Shown one piece after another: positions 7,413-17,342 of a stretch of DNA of 37,234 bases. This DNA is from Candidatus Phocaeicola excrementigallinarum (GTDB lineage Bacteria > Bacteroidota > Bacteroidia > Bacteroidales > Bacteroidaceae). Each line of letters starts with the position of its first letter. Position 1 is the first letter of the stretch. The stretch lies in NCBI GenBank assembly GCA_019120125.1, contig DWVR01000070.1, positions 1 through 37,234 of the forward strand. The letters are read 5' to 3'. The notes beneath the pieces were generated by a model. It had not been told where the DNA came from. It did no database searches and was given only the letters and a program-made list of their open reading frames with translations. The position numbers were made by a program, and so were the translations under genes.

Positions 7413-8642
7413 ATGGCATTAGTCAACGAACATCTGCTTAAATTACCGGAAAATTATCTGTTCTCGGACATCTCAAAAAGGGTCAATACGTTCAAGGTCA
7501 CCCACCCTAAAGCCAGCGTCATCAATTTAGGCATCGGAGACGTGACCCAGCCGATTCCCCAGGTGTGCATAGAAGCCATGCAGAAAGCCGCCGCCGACCT
7601 CGGACACGTGGAAACCTTCCACGGATATTCTCCGGAACAAGGATATGATTTCCTGATTGACGCCATCATCAAACACGACTACGCCCCAAGAGGAATCAGC
7701 CTGGAGCCCAGTGAAGTGTTCATCAGCGACGGTGCAAAATCAGACACCGGGAACATAGGCGACATACTGAGACATGACAACAGTATCGGCGTGACCGATC
7801 CTATTTATCCGGCATACGTCGACTCGAATGTCTCTTCGGGAAGAGCCGGCACACTTGAAAGTGAAAACGAATGGAGCAATGTGGTCTATCTGCCCTGCAG
7901 AATCGAGAACGACTTCATTCCGGAAATTCCTAAACAACGCATAGACATCATCTATCTGTGCTACCCAAACAATCCTACGGGAGCGGTGCTCACCAAAAGT
8001 GAGCTGAAGAAATGGGTAAACTACGCCATCGAGAACGACGCGCTGATCATCTTCGACGGCGCCTACGAGGCATACATCCAAAACCCCGACATTCCTCATT
8101 CCATCTATGAAATAAAAGGAGCCAGGAAAGTGGCCATCGAATCCAGAAGCTTTTCCAAGACAGCCGGATTCACCGGAGTGAGATGTGGATATATGGTGAT
8201 ACCGAAAGAAGTGACTGCGGCCACACTCGACGGGAAACGGATCTCCCTCAACCGGCTCTGGCTCCGCCGACAGTCAACCAAATTCAACGGCGTATCGTAT
8301 ATCACACAACGGGGCGCGGCAGCCATTTATACGCCGGAAGGGAAAAGACAGACACATGCCATGATCAGCTATTACATGAACAATGCGTTGATGATGAAGC
8401 GTATGCTCGAAAAGACCGGCCTCCGCTTCTTTGGCGGTGACAACGCCCCCTACCTGTGGCTGAAGGCCCCCAGGAACATGAGCGCATGGAAATTCTTCGA
8501 CAAGCTGCTTTACGAAGCGCATGTGGTAAGTACGCCAGGCATCGGATTCGGCCCGAGCGGAGAAGGTTATGTGAGAATCACCTCATTCGGCAACCAACAG
8601 GACTGCGAGGAGGGAATCAGGAGAATCTGTCAATGTCTATAA
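7413..8642 (+). CDS. dapL: LL-diaminopimelate aminotransferase
   Basis: This encodes 409 residues, the usual size of DapL. The enzyme is PLP-dependent and converts tetrahydrodipicolinate plus glutamate to LL-2,6-diaminopimelate in one step for lysine and peptidoglycan synthesis. The start MALVNEHLLKLPENYLFSDI matches DapL N-termini, so the ATG at 7413 is chosen. Motifs: INLGIGDVTQPIP (37-49), the FHGYSPEQGY segment (69-78), CYPNNPTGA (183-191), FDGAYEAY (214-221), and the PLP lysine in SRSFSKTAGF (Lys249). It sits 31 bases before glnN on the same strand with no terminator between. Amino-transfer from glutamate gives a plausible tie to glutamine/glutamate supply. Confidence 0.95.
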   Translation: MALVNEHLLKLPENYLFSDISKRVNTFKVTHPKASVINLGIGDVTQPIPQVCIEAMQKAAADLGHVETFHGYSPEQGYDFLIDAIIKHDYAPRGISLEPSEVFISDGAKSDTGNIGDILRHDNSIGVTDPIYPAYVDSNVSSGRAGTLESENEWSNVVYLPCRIENDFIPEIPKQRIDIIYLCYPNNPTGAVLTKSELKKWVNYAIENDALIIFDGAYEAYIQNPDIPHSIYEIKGARKVAIESRSFSKTAGFTGVRCGYMVIPKEVTAATLDGKRISLNRLWLRRQSTKFNGVSYITQRGAAAIYTPEGKRQTHAMISYYMNNALMMKRMLEKTGLRFFGGDNAPYLWLKAPRNMSAWKFFDKLLYEAHVVSTPGIGFGPSGEGYVRITSFGNQQDCEEGIRRICQCL

Positions 8643-8673
8643 AATTACTATACATTCAAACAACTGTAAGAAT

Positions 8674-10863
8674 ATGTCCAAACTAAGATTCAGAGTGGTG
8701 GAAAAGGCATTCCACAAGCAACCTGCAGAAGTGAATATTCCATCGGGACGCCCGAGTGAATACTTTGCAAAGTATGTGTTCAACCGAGAAAAAATGTTCA
8801 AATATCTGCCGAGCGGTGTATATGCCAAATTGGTTGATGTAATCGACAACGGCGCAACGCTCGACCGCAGCATCGCCAACGCAGTAGCGGACGGTATGAA
8901 GAAATGGGCCATAGAAATGGGAGTTACCCACTACACCCACTGGTTCCAGCCTCTGACAGAAGGAACCGCAGAGAAACATGACGCGTTCGTGGAACATGAC
9001 GGAAAAGGCGGCATGCTGGAAGAATTCTCCGGAAAGCTTCTCGTGCAACAGGAATCAGACGGTTCCTCATTCCCGAACGGAGGCATCCGCAACACGTTCG
9101 AGGCGCGTGGATACAGCGCATGGGATCCCTCATCACCGGTATTCATCGTAGACGACACCTTATGCATCCCTACCGTATTCATCGCATACACAGGTGAGTC
9201 GCTCGACTACAAGGCGCCGCTGCTGAAAGCATTGACCGCCGTCAACAAAGCGGCCTTGGACGTAATGCACTATTTCGACCCGTCGGTAAAGAAAATCATC
9301 TCTTACCTGGGATGGGAACAAGAATATTTCCTGGTCGACGAAGGACTGTACGCCGCCCGTCCTGACCTTCTCCTGACAGGCCGTACATTGATGGGACATG
9401 AGGCCTCAAAGAACCAGCAGCTTGAGGACCATTATTTCGGAGCCATTCCAAGCCGCGTGGTTGCCTTCATGAAAGACCTTGAGATCCAAGCGCTCGAACT
9501 GGGAATCCCAGTCAAGACCAGACACAATGAGGTAGCCCCCAACCAGTTTGAGCTGGCTCCGATTTTCGAGGAATGCAATCTGGCCGTCGACCATAACATG
9601 CTGCTCATGTCACTGATGCGCAAAGTGGCGCGCAACCATGGATTCCGCGTTCTGCTCCATGAAAAGCCCTTCAAAGGCGTAAACGGATCAGGCAAGCACA
9701 ACAACTGGTCATTAGGCACAGACAACGGTACCCTGCTGATGGCTCCCGGAAAGACCTCGGAAGAAAACCTGCGTTTCATCACATTCGTGGTCAACACCTT
9801 GATGGCTGTATACCGTCATAACGGATTGTTGAAGGCATCCATCATGAGCGCTACCAACACGCACCGTCTGGGCGGACACGAGGCTCCTCCCGCCATCATC
9901 TCATCGTTTTTGGGAACCCAACTGAGTAAAGTGCTCGACCATCTTGAGGCCAGCACAAACGATGACCTGTTGTCATTGGGAGGCAAGCAGGGTATGAAAC
10001 TGGACATTCCGCAAATTCCAGAACTGCTGATCGACAACACAGACCGTAACCGTACCTCTCCTTTCGCATTTACAGGAAACCGTTTTGAGTTCCGTGCACC
10101 GGGTTCAGAATCGAACTGTGCGAGCGCGATGATCGCACTCAACTCCGCAGTAGCAGAACAACTCATCGAATTCAAGCAAGAGGTAGACGCACTCATTGAG
10201 AACGGTGAGCCGAAGATTTCGGCGATTCTCCAGACGGTACGCAAATACATTAAGGAATGCAAGCCGATCCGCTTCGACGGCAACGGCTACAGCAAAGAAT
10301 GGCAGGAAGAAGCCAGACGTCGCGGCTTGGACTGCGAGACAAGTTGTCCCGTCATCTTCGACAATTACCTGAAACCTGAAAGCATCCGCATGTTCGAGAT
10401 GACAGGCGTGATGAACCGTAAGGAACTGGAAGCACGCAACGAGGTGAAATGGGAAATGTACACAAAGAAAATCCAGATTGAGGCACGTGTGCTGGGCGAC
10501 CTTGTCATGAACCACGTAGTGCCGGTTGCCATCGAATACCAGACAAAACTGATAGATAATGTCTATAAGATGAAATCCATCTTCCCGGGAGAAGAGGCAA
10601 CCAAACTCTCCGCCGAGAATCTGGCACTCATCCGGGAAATCTCTGAGCATACGTCATACATCAAGAAACACGTGGACGAAATGATAGAGGCACGCAAGAT
10701 AGCCAACCGGATCACCAGTGAACGTGAGAAAGCAATCGCGTACCATGACACGGTAGACCCTATGCTGGAACAGATCCGCTACCACATCGACAAACTGGAA
10801 CTGATTGTCGACGACCAGATGTGGACACTGCCCAAATACCGTGAACTGCTTTTCGTACATTAA
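8674..10863 (+). CDS. glnN: Glutamine synthetase type III
   Basis: This encodes 729 residues, the size of the large GSIII enzymes of Bacteroides and cyanobacteria; GSI and GSII are much shorter. It makes glutamine from glutamate, ammonium and ATP in the cytoplasm. Visible blocks: the N-terminal GSIII segment around VTHYTHWFQPLTEGTAEKHD, the metal/substrate-binding EQEYFLVD, the KTRHNEVAPNQFELAP block, the Gly-rich VNGSGKHNNWS, and RTSPFAFTGNRFEFRAPGS. The last 150 residues are a helical extension specific to the family. It is downstream of dapL and ended by the hairpin at 10886-10944. No nitrogen-control site was recognised. Confidence 0.96.
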   Translation: MSKLRFRVVEKAFHKQPAEVNIPSGRPSEYFAKYVFNREKMFKYLPSGVYAKLVDVIDNGATLDRSIANAVADGMKKWAIEMGVTHYTHWFQPLTEGTAEKHDAFVEHDGKGGMLEEFSGKLLVQQESDGSSFPNGGIRNTFEARGYSAWDPSSPVFIVDDTLCIPTVFIAYTGESLDYKAPLLKALTAVNKAALDVMHYFDPSVKKIISYLGWEQEYFLVDEGLYAARPDLLLTGRTLMGHEASKNQQLEDHYFGAIPSRVVAFMKDLEIQALELGIPVKTRHNEVAPNQFELAPIFEECNLAVDHNMLLMSLMRKVARNHGFRVLLHEKPFKGVNGSGKHNNWSLGTDNGTLLMAPGKTSEENLRFITFVVNTLMAVYRHNGLLKASIMSATNTHRLGGHEAPPAIISSFLGTQLSKVLDHLEASTNDDLLSLGGKQGMKLDIPQIPELLIDNTDRNRTSPFAFTGNRFEFRAPGSESNCASAMIALNSAVAEQLIEFKQEVDALIENGEPKISAILQTVRKYIKECKPIRFDGNGYSKEWQEEARRRGLDCETSCPVIFDNYLKPESIRMFEMTGVMNRKELEARNEVKWEMYTKKIQIEARVLGDLVMNHVVPVAIEYQTKLIDNVYKMKSIFPGEEATKLSAENLALIREISEHTSYIKKHVDEMIEARKIANRITSEREKAIAYHDTVDPMLEQIRYHIDKLELIVDDQMWTLPKYRELLFVH

Positions 10864-10885
10864 ATCCACGGCTGACAATCATCTT

Positions 10886-10944
10886 CACCACAGAGGCCAT
10901 AAGGAGCATCAGACATACTCCGGTGTCCTTTGTGGTGAGTTTTT
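10886..10944 (+). terminator. Terminator of dapL-glnN, from a CACAGAG-type palindromic element
   Basis: CACCACAGAGG (10886-10896) pairs with CCTTTGTGGTG (10927-10937), 11 bp with one G-U, enclosing a smaller GGAG/CTCC stem. It is followed by AG and TTTTT (10940-10944). The arms use the same vocabulary as the palindrome at 14718-14785, so this may be a copy of a dispersed intergenic repeat serving as terminator. Confidence 0.7.
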
Positions 10945-11000
10945 GAATGATCGGAACAACTTGGGAGTTCCGAATCACCTGTTTTGACATAAAGATTCGC

Positions 11001-11008
11001 TATATTTG
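11001..11008 (+). promoter_or_regulatory. -7 element very close to the transporter start codon
   Basis: TATATTTG fits TAnnTTTG, with a TTTG at 10983-10986 but only 14 bp spacing. The ATG at 11013 is four bases after the element, so the transcript would be leaderless or nearly so. Confidence 0.45.
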
Positions 11009-11012
11009 TAGC

Positions 11013-12674
11013 ATGGAATGGTTATATAATCTGTTTTTCGAACATTCAGCCCTACAGGCTGTCATCATATTGGCACTTATCACAGCCATCGGCCTGGGAC
11101 TCGGGAAGATACGCGCTTTCGGCATCTCCCTTGGAGTGACGTTCGTATTCTTTACCGGCATTCTGGCGGGACATCTCGGATTTTCAATCGACCCACAAAT
11201 GCTAAGTTATGCGGAAACCTTCGGACTGGTCATCTTCGTCTATTCTCTCGGACTTCAGGTCGGTCCCGGATTCTTCAGCTCGTTCAGATACGGAGGATGC
11301 CAACTCAACCTGCTCGGACTGGGAGTCATCCTTCTGGGTACCGTACTGGCACTCGCACTGACCTTGGTCACTCCTGTCTCCCTGCCCGACATGGTAGGCA
11401 TCCTTTGTGGAGCCACGACCAACACTCCCGCTCTCGGTGCCGCCCAACAGACATTGAAACAGCTGGGTGAACCAACCAGCGGTGCCGCGTTAAGCTGTGC
11501 GGTAACCTATCCGCTCGGTGTCGTCGGCGTAATCCTAGCCATCATTATCGTACGGAAACTGTTTGTCCGCCCGACGGATATGGAAGTACACGAGCATGAT
11601 GACCCGAACCACACCTACATCGCCACATTCCAGGTACACAATCCCGCCATTTTCAACAAAAGCATACACGACATCGCCCAAGCGGGATACCCGAAATTTG
11701 TCATCTCACGGTTGTGGAGAGAAGGCAATGTCTCGATTCCTACTTCCGAAAAGATATTGAAAGAAAACGACCGGCTGCTGGTCATCACAACAGAGAAAGA
11801 CGCCCCGTCACTGACGATTCTGTTCGGAGAACAGGAGAACCGAGACTGGAACAAAGAAGATATTGACTGGAATGCCATCGACAGTAAACTGATCTCGAAA
11901 CACATCGTCATCTCACGTCCTGAGATCAACGGAAAGAAACTGGGCTCATTACGCCTGCGGAACACCTACGGCATCAACATCAGCCGTGTGCTCCGAAGCG
12001 GAGTGCAACTGCTGGCCACACCGGGACTTGTGCTCCAGTTGGGTGACCGCCTGACTGTGGTAGGCGAGGCTGCGGCCATCCAGAACGTAGAGAAAGTACT
12101 GGGGAATACGGTAAAGACACTCAAGGACCCCAATCTGGCATCCATCTTCATCGGAATCATACTTGGACTGGTGGTCGGAGCCATTCCCATCGCCATCCCG
12201 GGAATCAGCTCACCGGTCAAGCTCGGTATGGCCGGAGGCCCCATCGTGATGGGTATCCTGATCGGCGCATACGGTCCCCGTCTCCACCTGATCACCTACA
12301 CCACCCGCAGCGCCAACCTGATGCTGCGCGGCATCGGACTGTCACTTTATCTCGCCTGCCTGGGACTGGACGCCGGAGCGCATTTCTTCGAGACCGTCAT
12401 GCGCCCGGAAGGAGCGTTGTGGGTAGGAATCGGATTCCTCATCACATTCATCCCCGTCATCATCATGGCCCTGATAGCCCTGAGAGTATATCATCTGGAC
12501 TTCGGGAACACATGCGGAATGCTTTGCGGAAGCATGGCAAACCCGATGGCACTCAACTATGCGAACGACATCATCACCAACGACAATCCTTCGGTAAGCT
12601 ATGCCACAGTATATCCGTTGGGGATGTTCAGCCGGGTCATCATCGCCCAGCTCATTCTGACATTATTTCTCTAG
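11013..12674 (+). CDS. AspT/YidE/YbjL-type transporter with two TrkA-C domains
   Basis: This encodes 553 residues from the ATG at 11013; homologues begin in the same way (MEWLYNLFFEHSALQAV), so the in-frame ATG at 10947 is rejected. Two hydrophobic Asp-Al_Ex halves (about 10-170 and 375-553) flank two soluble RCK/TrkA-C domains (about 190-275 and 285-365, the second with GKKLGSLRLRNTYGINISRV). Both membrane halves contain the family's GATTNTPA-like segment (GILCGATTNTPALGAAQQ, and GMLCGSMANPMALNYAN). Members include the aspartate:alanine antiporter AspT, but most are uncharacterised, so the substrate is open. It is followed 20 bases later by fbp, probably in one transcript. Confidence 0.85.
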   Translation: MEWLYNLFFEHSALQAVIILALITAIGLGLGKIRAFGISLGVTFVFFTGILAGHLGFSIDPQMLSYAETFGLVIFVYSLGLQVGPGFFSSFRYGGCQLNLLGLGVILLGTVLALALTLVTPVSLPDMVGILCGATTNTPALGAAQQTLKQLGEPTSGAALSCAVTYPLGVVGVILAIIIVRKLFVRPTDMEVHEHDDPNHTYIATFQVHNPAIFNKSIHDIAQAGYPKFVISRLWREGNVSIPTSEKILKENDRLLVITTEKDAPSLTILFGEQENRDWNKEDIDWNAIDSKLISKHIVISRPEINGKKLGSLRLRNTYGINISRVLRSGVQLLATPGLVLQLGDRLTVVGEAAAIQNVEKVLGNTVKTLKDPNLASIFIGIILGLVVGAIPIAIPGISSPVKLGMAGGPIVMGILIGAYGPRLHLITYTTRSANLMLRGIGLSLYLACLGLDAGAHFFETVMRPEGALWVGIGFLITFIPVIIMALIALRVYHLDFGNTCGMLCGSMANPMALNYANDIITNDNPSVSYATVYPLGMFSRVIIAQLILTLFL

Positions 12675-12694
12675 AAACTTAATCTCACCGCATC

Positions 12695-14695
12695 ATGAAA
12701 GCATATACACAAATCACTCCGGAAATGATCAGGCAGGATATCCGTTATCTGGAACTGCTGTCACATAATTTTCCTTCCATCGCTGCCGCCAGCACGGAAA
12801 TCATCAATCTGGAAGCGATACTGAACCTTCCCAAAGGAACCGAACATTTTCTGGCAGACCTTCATGGTGAATATGAAGCCTTCCAGCATGTGCTGCGGAA
12901 CGCTTCCGGATCCATCAAACGGAAAGTGAACGAGATATTCGGAAATACCTTAAGGGAAATGGAGAAGAAAGAGATCTGTACCCTGATCTACTATCCGGAG
13001 CAGAAACTGCAACTCGTCAAGGAAACCGACAAAGACCTGGAAGACTGGTATGTAATCACCTTGAACCAGCTGGTCAAGGTGTGCCAGAACGTATCGTCCA
13101 AATACACACGCTCGAAAGTCCGCAAGGCACTGCCGGAAGAATTCTCGTACATCATCCAGGAACTGCTCCACGAAAGCAGCATGGACCCGAACAAGCAGGC
13201 GTACATAAACGTGATCATCAGTACAATAATCGACACCCACCGGGCGGACGACTTCATCATCGCGCTCTGCAACCTGATACAGCGTCTCACCATCGACTCG
13301 CTGCACATTCTGGGCGACATTTTCGACCGTGGCCTCGGTCCGCACATCATCATGGACATTCTCTGCAATTACCACAATTTCGACATACAATGGGGAAACC
13401 ATGACATCCTGTGGATGGGTGCCGCCGCAGGCAATGACTGCAACATCGCCAACGTGCTCCGCATGGCCATGCGTTACGGCAACCTGTCGGCCATTGAAGA
13501 CGGCTATGGAATCAACCTGCTCCCACTGGCCACGTTCGCCATGGAGACTTATGCGAACGACCCCTGCGAATATTTCCTGCCCAAGATTGACAAGGCCGCA
13601 TCCCCATTCAACGAAAAGACCATCCGCCTGATCTCTCAGATGCACAAGGCGATCACCGTCATCCAGCTCAAGCTCGAGGCGGAAACCATCAGACGCCGGC
13701 CGGAATTCAGAATGGACGACCGTCTGCTGCTGCATCACATTGACTTCAACCGGAAAGTATTTACAATCAACGGGAAAGACTATGAAATGCGCGACTGCTA
13801 TTTCCCGACAATCGACCCGGCCGACCCATATAAGCTGACCGATGACGAAATGGACATTGTCGCCAAACTCCATCATTCATTCATAAGTAGCGAAAAGCTG
13901 CGCAAGCACATGAAATGCCTGTTCCGATACGGATGCATGTACAACGTATGCAACTCAAACCTGCTTTTCCATGCTTCCATGCCGCTCAACGCTGACGGCA
14001 CACTGAAGGAAGTCGAGATTCAGGGAGAGAAATTCAAGGGGAAAAACCTGCTGGAACGGGTAGGCCAACTTATCCGCACGGCCTATTTTGCGGAAGACGA
14101 CCATCCGGAAAAAGCGTTCGCAGTAGATTTCGTCTGGTACCTCTGGTGCGGAAAAGACTCTCCGGCCTTCGACAAGAGCAAGATGGCCACCTTCGAACGT
14201 TATTTCCTGACCGACAAGGAAACACATAAGGAAATCAAAGGCCATTATTACGAACTGAGAAACCGGGAAGACATCTGCGACATGATTCTGGATGAGTTCG
14301 GAGTGGAAGGAGAACACCGCCACATCATCAACGGGCACGTGCCGGTGAAGGCGGTGAAAGGCGAGAAGCCCATCAAAGCCAACGGCAAGCTGATGGTCAT
14401 CGACGGCGGATTCTCAAAAGCATACCAGCCTGAGACCGGTATTGCAGGATATACACTGGTATACCACTCACGAGGATTCGAACTGGTGCAACACGAGCCG
14501 TTCACTTCTACGCAAAAAGCCATTGAGGAGGGTATCGACATCAAGTCGACCACACAGATCGTGGAACTGAGCAGCAAGCGCATGATGGTGAAAGACACCG
14601 ACAAAGGAAGGGAACTGATCATCCAGATCGGTGACCTGAAAAAACTGCTGGTAGCCTACCAGAACGGACTTATCAAGGAAAAGCCGGCCAACTGA
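12695..14695 (+). CDS. fbp: Fructose-1,6-bisphosphatase, class III
   Basis: This encodes 666 residues, typical of the class III (Firmicutes-type) enzyme, unrelated to the E. coli class I protein. It hydrolyses fructose-1,6-bisphosphate to fructose-6-phosphate in gluconeogenesis. It has metallophosphatase motifs: FLADLHGEYEAF (Asp55, His57), LGDIFDRG (206-213) and GNHD (234-237), with later His residues in IINGHVPVKA. The start is the only reasonable one, 20 bases after the transporter gene. The order transporter-fbp suggests co-transcription but no functional link is obvious. It is closed by the large palindrome at 14718-14785. Confidence 0.95.
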   Translation: MKAYTQITPEMIRQDIRYLELLSHNFPSIAAASTEIINLEAILNLPKGTEHFLADLHGEYEAFQHVLRNASGSIKRKVNEIFGNTLREMEKKEICTLIYYPEQKLQLVKETDKDLEDWYVITLNQLVKVCQNVSSKYTRSKVRKALPEEFSYIIQELLHESSMDPNKQAYINVIISTIIDTHRADDFIIALCNLIQRLTIDSLHILGDIFDRGLGPHIIMDILCNYHNFDIQWGNHDILWMGAAAGNDCNIANVLRMAMRYGNLSAIEDGYGINLLPLATFAMETYANDPCEYFLPKIDKAASPFNEKTIRLISQMHKAITVIQLKLEAETIRRRPEFRMDDRLLLHHIDFNRKVFTINGKDYEMRDCYFPTIDPADPYKLTDDEMDIVAKLHHSFISSEKLRKHMKCLFRYGCMYNVCNSNLLFHASMPLNADGTLKEVEIQGEKFKGKNLLERVGQLIRTAYFAEDDHPEKAFAVDFVWYLWCGKDSPAFDKSKMATFERYFLTDKETHKEIKGHYYELRNREDICDMILDEFGVEGEHRHIINGHVPVKAVKGEKPIKANGKLMVIDGGFSKAYQPETGIAGYTLVYHSRGFELVQHEPFTSTQKAIEEGIDIKSTTQIVELSSKRMMVKDTDKGRELIIQIGDLKKLLVAYQNGLIKEKPAN

Positions 14696-14717
14696 CACTT
14701 GACCTGAAACAGAAAGC

Positions 14718-14785
14718 AGAGGCACAAAGACACAGAGTTCTCATTTTGCAGTCCGCAAGATCCTTCTCTGTATCTTTGTGCCTCT
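14718..14785. repeat. Intergenic palindrome of the CACAGAG/CACAAAGA type, bidirectional terminator
   Basis: The left arm (14718-14737, AGAGGCACAAAGACACAGAG) and right arm (14766-14785) are inverted copies over 20 bases with one mismatch, around a 28-base loop. It separates the convergent fbp and metallophosphoesterase genes. Similar wording occurs in the arms at 10886-10937 and, degenerate, at 31976-32027, which points to a dispersed intergenic repeat. Confidence 0.75.
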
Positions 14786-14812
14786 ATGCTTAATCCCTAT
14801 TTTCCTCTCTCC

Positions 14813-17209
14813 TTATTCCGGAAGCCGGAATGAATAGACATTGCCTCCATAATCGGCCACAAACATACGTCCTTCCGAAACCGTCATCGAAGAGAATACA
14901 GGCGCGCCGAGAGGCTGCTTCCAAATGACACGTCCGCTCTCGCTGTCCACTCCGTACAGAACACCGTCCGCACCGCCGAAATAAACCGTTTTTCCGGCCA
15001 TCACAGGCGAAGCATCCACCGTGGCCGACGGATGACGTGAATACGGAGAAGTATAGACCAGTGCCGGAAGTGTCTGCACATGCCATGCCTCTTCCCAGGT
15101 CTCACGGTCGAGGGCCACCAGTCCACGACCCTGTGTTCCGAACACCACCAGTCTGTCAGTCACCAAAGGAGTGGAATTGGTATTGGCACTGTAAGGCAAT
15201 GCCTTTTTCATGATGATATGCCCCGTTTCGGGTTCAATTACAAAGAAAGCGTTTCCGGAGGCCATGTACAACAGCCCGTCCACATACGCCGGAGCCGCTC
15301 CCCTTTCCCTGATATCCGCCTGCTCCAGTTTCCAGAGCTGTCTGCCTGACGACAGGTCATTGCCATAAAGCCCGCTCCATTGCGTACCCATGACAACCAC
15401 ATCGCCAGCCACAACCGGACGTGTCGTAGAGGCCTGGTTCTGTCTCCATCCCGTATTGACCCACAACTCTTTTCCGGTCACCACATCGTATGCGGCAAAG
15501 CCACGTCCGGTGCCCGCATATACCTTTCCGTCGGCCACCGTCAGACCTTCCAGCAACAAGGGAAGTCCGTCCACTTTCAGTTTCTGTTCCCATTTCAAAC
15601 CGCCTGTCTCCGCATCAATGGCATAAAGAAAGCCTTCAGCGTCCTGAGCCAACACGATGCCCGAAGCACAGGCTATCGTATTCTTCACCGAATTGCGCGT
15701 CTGATGTCTCCACAACAATTTTCCGTTGCCCGCGTCAAGGGCAAACACGGCTCCTTCCCCCTTCAAATCCTCATCCAAGGATGCGATGAACACTTTCCCG
15801 TCCGCCACAACCGGCTGTGTATAATAAAGGTTCGCCTTCACATTACTGATCCATTCGGCATGCAATCCTTCTTTCTCCGGTTTCCAGACAAACGAGGTCC
15901 GCTCCTTTGCCACCGACCCATCAGAAAAACGGGCTTGTGCCACGACAAACACCCTGCGCCCCTTATAAGTCTCCGGCAAACGGAAAGAAGCCTGCCAGTT
16001 CCAGTCACTCTGCGGAGCCAGTGCCTTTCCGGAAACAAGCGTCTTTCCGTCATCGCCCACACACGTGTAAGTGATGCCTTCCACCGGAGCTACCGTATTG
16101 TAAGCGTTCACTGAAAGCAGGAAGTTGCCGGCTTCATCCTGTACGCATCCGTCATTCGCAATCGAAGCGAATGCCAACGACTTGTCTATATAGGTATAGC
16201 GCAGACGGGTCTCTATATCCCCTTTCCGGTCCACATCCACAACACGGAAGGCCGAAGTGGAATGGTCGATGCCGCCTTTATCAAGCGTTGACGTGGAAAC
16301 CGTCAGGATTTTTCCTTGCCTGCGCACGAAATGATTATGCCAATGGCCGTAGAACCATCCTTTCACATTATAGTCCGCAAGGTCCAGTTTCTCGCCGTTC
16401 CCCAGATCGAAAACAAACTCATCGGTATAGCTCAACAAATCATGGTTGAAGAAAACGACCGGCTTTCCTTCCGGCTGCCGGTCAAGGTCGTTCTTCACCC
16501 AACGGAACACCTCCTTCGCAGTGAATCCCGGCTGGTAATCGCCGCCGAGCATCGGAATCATCACGTAATGTGTGGAACCGAAATCAAACGAATAGTAACA
16601 CGGCCCGTAAATGCTCTCAAACAGTTCCTCCCCATATTTCCCTTTCACCAAGTCGTGGTTGCCGAGTCCGTAGAATACAGGGCACCCCATGTTCGAGGTG
16701 TTCATGAGGCGGATATGATTCTTCAGCCCGTTCTCATAACAGATGTCGCCGGTATGCACGATGAACGCCGCATCCTCGTTGGCGGCATAGTCACGCACCT
16801 CGTTCGCCCAGTCCTCCTGGTTGACGGTGTTGAAGATTTCCGTATCCGCCACGTGCAGGAAACGGTGACTGCCGTCTGAAGCCACACGGCCTTTCCACTC
16901 CTGAAGACCAAAATCGTAACTTCTGTCCTCGCCTTCGGCACGCAGGAAATGTCCTCTGTCCGACTGATAGCCGGAAGGAGTAGTGATGAACACGAACCGT
17001 TGACGGTCGTGACCCGGAAGAGAGAAAGTCCCGTCAGCTCCGGTCTCCACCACATTCAATCCGTCCGACACACATACACCCTTCAATGTTTTCTCCCCTT
17101 TGTCATACCGTCCGTTGCGGTTGGCATCCACATACACACGCCCTTCATAGGCAGCCTGCCCGACGGTCGCCCATCCGAGCATCAGCGTCATTAAATAAAC
17201 TCCTTTCAT
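14813..17209 (-). CDS. Secreted calcineurin-like metallophosphoesterase fused to a PQQ-type beta-propeller
   Basis: This encodes 798 residues. Start at 17209, which opens a signal peptide (MKGVYLMTLMLGWATVGQAA, cleavage near 19-20); the longer frame to 17347 runs through repeats and lacks a signal. Residues 21-105 form an Ig/CarboxypepD-like domain (YVDANRNGRYDKGE), the usual MetallophosN. Residues 113-300 are the phosphoesterase: HVADTE (Asp122), HTGD (Asp155), GNHD (183-186), FFNHD (His256), GHWHNH (288-293). The first motif lacks the usual DxH His. Residues 300-475 are the MetallophosC-like beta-domain, and 480-798 a propeller with PQQ-type blades (GKLLWRHQT, TGGLKWEQKL, TGKELW, SGRQLWKLE, SGRVIWKQPL). 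It is third after susC and susD; a role in dephosphorylating an imported nutrient is inference. Confidence 0.85.
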   Translation of the reverse strand: MKGVYLMTLMLGWATVGQAAYEGRVYVDANRNGRYDKGEKTLKGVCVSDGLNVVETGADGTFSLPGHDRQRFVFITTPSGYQSDRGHFLRAEGEDRSYDFGLQEWKGRVASDGSHRFLHVADTEIFNTVNQEDWANEVRDYAANEDAAFIVHTGDICYENGLKNHIRLMNTSNMGCPVFYGLGNHDLVKGKYGEELFESIYGPCYYSFDFGSTHYVMIPMLGGDYQPGFTAKEVFRWVKNDLDRQPEGKPVVFFNHDLLSYTDEFVFDLGNGEKLDLADYNVKGWFYGHWHNHFVRRQGKILTVSTSTLDKGGIDHSTSAFRVVDVDRKGDIETRLRYTYIDKSLAFASIANDGCVQDEAGNFLLSVNAYNTVAPVEGITYTCVGDDGKTLVSGKALAPQSDWNWQASFRLPETYKGRRVFVVAQARFSDGSVAKERTSFVWKPEKEGLHAEWISNVKANLYYTQPVVADGKVFIASLDEDLKGEGAVFALDAGNGKLLWRHQTRNSVKNTIACASGIVLAQDAEGFLYAIDAETGGLKWEQKLKVDGLPLLLEGLTVADGKVYAGTGRGFAAYDVVTGKELWVNTGWRQNQASTTRPVVAGDVVVMGTQWSGLYGNDLSSGRQLWKLEQADIRERGAAPAYVDGLLYMASGNAFFVIEPETGHIIMKKALPYSANTNSTPLVTDRLVVFGTQGRGLVALDRETWEEAWHVQTLPALVYTSPYSRHPSATVDASPVMAGKTVYFGGADGVLYGVDSESGRVIWKQPLGAPVFSSMTVSEGRMFVADYGGNVYSFRLPE

Positions 17210-17342
17210 TTTCTTGATAATTTTACCTATTGTGTCATAAATCGAATTACAAAAATAAGCATTATTCATTGAAACCCCACACAATATCACAACATTTTCC
17301 GACCCACACGCAACACGCTGACAACAAGCACATTGTGCATAT

